Shown: positions 59,894 through 64,000 of the stretch, one piece after another | Layout: each line of letters begins with the position of its first letter | How positions within the stretch are numbered: position 1 is the first letter of the stretch | NCBI RefSeq assembly: GCF_037975245.1 | Contig: NC_092570.1 | Span: 19,933,418-19,997,417 of the forward strand | Reading direction: 5' to 3' | Source: Apostichopus japonicus | Lineage: Eukaryota > Echinodermata > Holothuroidea > Aspidochirotida > Stichopodidae | DNA: 64,000 bases | The notes under the pieces: model-generated | Told to the model about the DNA's origin: nothing | Seen by the model: only the letters and a program-made list of their open reading frames with translations | Database searches by the model: none | Translations under genes and position numbers: made by a program

Positions 59894-62800
59894 ATGGACA
59901 CTCGGGACCTGGAAATGGACGGTCGGGACCTGGAAATGGACACTCGGGACTCAGGCACCTACAACACTAAATTCTGGAAATACCGACTCTTATACTTTGG
60001 AGCGTTACCATGGTTACAAGGTCAGTCCGATTTATCCCATCTTTTCAGGGTACCACCGCTGGGGTGTCCTCTTTCTAAAATACCATAAAACATGTAGGTG
60101 CGTTCCTTCCCCGGGGTGATAGGGGGGTCATTTTGAAAAAATCCTAAAAATTCCTAAAAATTCCGACTCTTCTACTTTGGAGCGTTACCATGGTTACTTG
60201 GGTACTCCGATTATGGCCATCTTTTCAGGGTACCACCGCTAGGGTGTCCTCTTTCTAAAATACCATGAAACTTGTAGGTGCGTTTCTTCCCCGGGGTGAT
60301 AGGAGGGTCATTTTGAAAAACTTCCTAAAAATTCCGACCATTCTACTTGGAGCGTTACCATGGTCACTTGGGTAGTCCGATTATGGCCATCTTCTCAGGG
60401 TACCACCGCTAGGGTGTCCTTTTTCTAAAATACTATGAAACTTGTAGGTGCGTTTCTTCCCCGGGGTGATAGGGGGGTCATTTTGAAATAAAATCCCAAA
60501 AAATTCCGACCCTTCTACTTTGGAGCGTTACCATGGTTACTAGGTGAGTCCAAATTACCCAATCTTTTAAGGGTACCACCGCTAGGGTGTCCCCTTTCCA
60601 AAATTAGAATAAAACTCCTAGGTTTGTCACTTCTCCGGGGTGGTCGGGGGGTCATTTTGAAAAACAACCGAAAAGGCCATAATAATTAGTGTTACTATGT
60701 ACGGGAAAATCCCGACTCTTCTACTCTGGAGCGTTACCATGGTTTCTGGGGTGGTCCGATTACGGCCATCTTTTCGGGGTACCACCGCTAGGGTGTCCCC
60801 TTTCTAAAATAGGATGAAACCTGTAGGTGGGTCTCTTCTCCGGGTTGGTAGGGGGGTCAGTTTTGAAAAAATCCGAAAAAGTCATAATAATTAGTGTTAC
60901 TATGTACGGGAAAATCACGACCCTTCTACTTTGGAGCGTTACCATGGTTACTGGGGTGGTCCGATTACGGCCATCTTTTAAGGGTACCACCGCTAGGGTG
61001 TCCCCTTTCCAAATTAGAATGAAACTCATAGGTGTGTTGCTTCTCCGGGGTGGTAGGGGGGTCATTTTGAGAAAAAGTACAAACAGTCAGCAAGAAACTC
61101 TCGGTAGCGTGCGCCATGGAACGCCCGGAAGGCATTAAATTCCCCCACCACTCCCCACGTCTCCGAACCGCCAAAATAATCTCAGATTCATCATCAGCGC
61201 CCCAAGAAGCACCGGAACAGGTGTATTTCGTTCTTTTTTGGAGACACCCACTTGGGGTCGTGCCCCCCTCCCAATGGTTTTTGGCCCCCCACGCATCCAC
61301 ACAACGCCTAATTCCAAAATTAACTTCAGATTCGTGATCAGCGTGTCGAGAACAACCAGAAAAGATACACACTGCCCGTCTTTGCGACAAAAATTATTTT
61401 CACCCAATAAAACCATAAGGGCCCTTACGGTTTTTACCGAAATTGCCCAAAAAATGGATTTGGTCAAAATGACGTCACAGGGGGTAATCGATGCCCAGGA
61501 GCCCAAATCTGCAACTCCCAGGTACATATCTGCTTCCGTTCGGGAGATACGTGGTCCCAGAGGACCCGATAGAAATACGTATTCTTCATAAGTGCAAAAG
61601 TCGGAAAACCCCCTCTTGTCAACCCCCCCTCCTGTCCTCTCTGAAGTACCCATCGACATGAAATTTTGACGTGTAGTAGAAGACACCCTCGTCATTGTCA
61701 GACATTAATTTCGTGTAATTATCAGAGCGGAAAAGGCTCTTTATATATATGATTTCTACTTGCGCCAAAAATAGGTGTTTTTGTCTCGAAAAGTTAAAAA
61801 AAGTACCTCTTTACGGTACCCCTTCCTTTCCACCGAGGGTATGTGACGGAGCTGAATTTTTGTTATGTGGGAGACGAGAGTCGTAGCTACGTGTAGACAA
61901 CTCATACGGTAGCATTAATTTTCGGGAAGGGGGTATAGTCTATACGTTTTTGAGGTCCCCCCCAAAATAGGTGTTTTTCACCGGTAGCAGCTATGATAAC
62001 CCTAAACAAGGACGCCAGCGCCGACGTCAACATTTGAGGAGCTTTTTTACCACCTTAGGTCAAATGGAAATCAGTCAAAGTTATAATCGATGGATAGCCC
62101 TATCTGTGACCTTTTATCACCGGATGTCCCGTTCCCACCGGATGCCCGGTTTTGCTGTAGCGTGACGTCACATCGACCCACTTTTCGACATGTCTCTACC
62201 TATATCTCAACAACGGAACATCTGATCGTTTCCAAAATAACACCAATAGATTCGGCATGTCCGAAACTATCGGTAACAATATTTTCATGTATTTCGCGTG
62301 ATTTTTAATTTCTGACGTCATCGGGTGGTGGCGCTATTTTCGGCGAAGAATTCAAATGCACCCAATTTGCTCGAAATTTCAGATTTAGGTAGAACTAATA
62401 ATTAGAAATAATATAAACGTCGTTTTATGCAATTCCGGTCTTTGATGATATTTTTTATATTTTTTTAACATATTTTTTCTTTAATATTTTATTTTGGCCG
62501 CCATTTTGTCAAACATTGATGATTTTTTTTGAAATTCACAGAATCAATAGAACATGTCTTGACCTATTTTTGCTGCTATTTAAAAGGCAATCGATTATCT
62601 GGTTTTATAATGATCGACAATATTGCGTTTGGTGACGTCACTTCCGGTCAGAATAAAAAAGGGTCAAAAGCGGAACTTATTTTGTACCGACTCAAGTGAT
62701 AAGTCTTCGGTGTGAGTTACAGGTCGATAGCTTATTCCTCCCGTCTCAGAAACGGACCCCTAGGTAAAACTTTAAAGCGCCCTCATTCAGAAAGTAAACG

Positions 62801-63554
62801 ACTTGAAACAAGTTTAAGATAATCACGTGATAGTACGCATCGAGTTACATCACGACACCAATTTGTGTCCCGAAAAACCATATCGTGTACACACAGGAGT
62901 CGAATATGCTAACCCCAAGCTAACCCTAGCTAACCCTAGGGGTTGGGGTTAACTTTGAGTGGCAGCCATCTTGGATTGGTATGACCTCAGGTCAAAAAAA
63001 AACTTTTTGACCATTTTTGGTGGTCCGACTTATCATATCGAATAAAAAATTTAAAAAAATGATGAACTAAATTTTTGACCTCTGATTGACCTTTGACCCG
63101 ATGACCTCATGGCCGAAATTTTTCAGGTGACCATTCCTTATGACCTCACACGTCATCGTTGCAAGTTTCGTGGAAATCGGTCACTCTCACGATTTTTGAG
63201 ATTTATTTGAATTAACGACATTTTTGACCTTTGACCCCCCATAAGACATGAACCGGAAGTGACATATACTTGCCCTTTGCATATGTCAGTGCCCTATTGA
63301 CCCTTAACATCCACAAGAAATTTGGAGGTCAGAGGTCAAAGTTTACGAGTTTCGACCATAACCCCAGGAGTGGTCATCTACCCAAATAAAATCAAGAGGT
63401 AGTATACCAACTAACATGAATTTTTTGGCTGTAAAAAAAAGTCATGTGACCCAAACTGACCGGAAGTGTTGGTGGGTGTACTGTGACAACAGTTCAGCCC
63501 TTTGACCAAATATCGGCCCCCTGTGACCCCCACTTTTGGAAATAGCCCCAAAAA
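59894..63554 (+). repeat. subtelomeric unit 3 (3.66 kb)
   Basis: Begins with the same minisatellite and sub-repeats as unit 2 (copies near 60003, 60183, 60350 and 60523) and adds two ~205-bp copies like those of unit 1 (near 60729 and 60935). The complex region follows, and divergence from units 1 and 2 rises toward the telomere (for example at 62340-62540 and 63050-63420). Confidence 0.9.
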
Positions 63555-63849
63555 ATGGACACTCGGGACCTGGAAATGGACGGTCGGGACCTAGGCACCT
63601 ATTACATAACAAATTTTTTTGGTCACTTCCGGTCAACTTTTTTGAATTTTTTTTCACCTTGGGTCACTCTACGCCCCGAGGCGCATCTTTTAAAATTTTT
63701 TTAAAATTTTTTTGGGGGGGGCAAAATTTTTTTTTTTGACCCCCCAGGGGGGTCCCGTGGGGGGGACACTGGCGAAAAAAAATTTTTGATGTTAGGACAT
63801 TTTGGACAAATGGGACTTAAAAATGGACGGTCGGGACCTGGGGTCCTAA
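63555..63849. other. junction between subtelomere and terminal telomere
   Basis: Contains minisatellite copies at both ends and, between them, low-complexity T- and G-rich sequence (GGTCACTTCCGGTCAAC, runs of T, GGGGGG). The last minisatellite copy (AAAATGGACGGTCGGGACC) ends 11 bases before the TTAGGG tract. Confidence 0.6.
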
Positions 63850-64000
63850 TTAGGGTTAGGGTTAGGGTTAGGGTTAGGGTTAGGGTTAGGGTTAGGGTTA
63901 GGGTTAGGGTTAGGGTTAGGGTTAGGGTTAGGGTTAGGGTTAGGGTTAGGGTTAGGGTTAGGGTTAGGGTTAGGGGTTAGGGTTAGGTTAGGTAGGTTAG
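63850..64000 (+). repeat. terminal TTAGGG telomere tract (runs off the window)
   Basis: About 22 perfect TTAGGG copies are followed by a few irregular ones (TTAGGGG, TTAGG, TAGG) to the window edge. G-strand orientation toward the right edge is that of a right chromosome end. The irregular last ~35 bases could be true variation or sequencing error at an assembly end. Confidence 0.9.

Noticed and set aside
53278-61695. Conserved minus-strand open frames of 101-186 codons in the subtelomeric units
   Set aside because: Conservation is explained by near-identity of the DNA units, the frames are frameshifted between copies, and no known domain is visible.

Overview
The window reads as an animal (metazoan) chromosome end. 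Genes are split by GT-AG introns, the DNA is AT-rich and full of microsatellites, minisatellites and DNA transposons, and the right edge runs into canonical TTAGGG repeats in the orientation expected for a right-hand telomere. A CHST15-type sulfotransferase gene, animal-type CACTA and hAT elements and an L1/Tx1-like LINE together suggest a marine invertebrate, possibly an echinoderm or other deuterostome. The species cannot be fixed from sequence alone. Every gene I can support is on the + strand.

Layout. (1) 2.2-26.8 kb: a seven-exon gene for a type II membrane protein of the carbohydrate sulfotransferase 15 (CHST15) class. Its stem is replaced by a long Lys-rich repeat, and both cofactor-binding motifs look degraded. 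(2) Its 17.8-kb intron 4 holds a 15.3-kb element bounded by CACTG...CAGTG ends, a TA duplication and subterminal repeats. It carries an uninterrupted 944-codon zinc-finger/DDE-type transposase and a multi-exon SAM-like/SAMD3-like gene, an arrangement like En/Spm (CACTA) transposons. (3) 28.4-31.4 kb: a satellite-like array with ~113-bp monomers organised into ~450-bp and ~903-bp higher-order repeats. (4) 31.9-33.6 kb: a 5'-truncated, decayed LINE with a 20-bp target-site duplication and an A-rich tail.

(5) 34.3-46.6 kb: two secreted glycine-rich protein genes in tandem. The second is the most striking coding feature: a three-exon gene for a ~1,181-residue protein. It has a signal peptide, a furin-like RTKR site, about 1,100 residues of Gly-rich repeats dominated by GGGGHS, an acidic Gly/Ser/Asp tract and a basic Cys/His tail. 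Its reading frame has no internal ATG in the giant exon, so it is easily missed in favour of antisense or shifted frames. Related sequence inside intron 1 of both genes suggests tandem duplication. (6) 40.97-41.47 and 48.73-49.10 kb: two copies of one hAT-type MITE family, both inserted at CTTTAAG(A/C).

(7) 49.9-64 kb: subtelomere. A 2.56-kb internal telomere-like array mixes TTAGGG and TACGGG and ends in ~390 bp of pure TTAGGG. It is followed by a GGACGGTCGGGACCT-type minisatellite, three large tandem units (about 4.2, 3.25 and 3.66 kb) built partly from ~175-205-bp sub-repeats, and finally the terminal TTAGGG tract. I found no convincing protein gene there.

How the parts relate: the sulfotransferase gene hosts the CACTA element in an intron without visible damage to its own reading frame. 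The glycine-rich pair forms a small secreted-structural-protein cluster. The right fifth of the window is chromosome-end repeat DNA.
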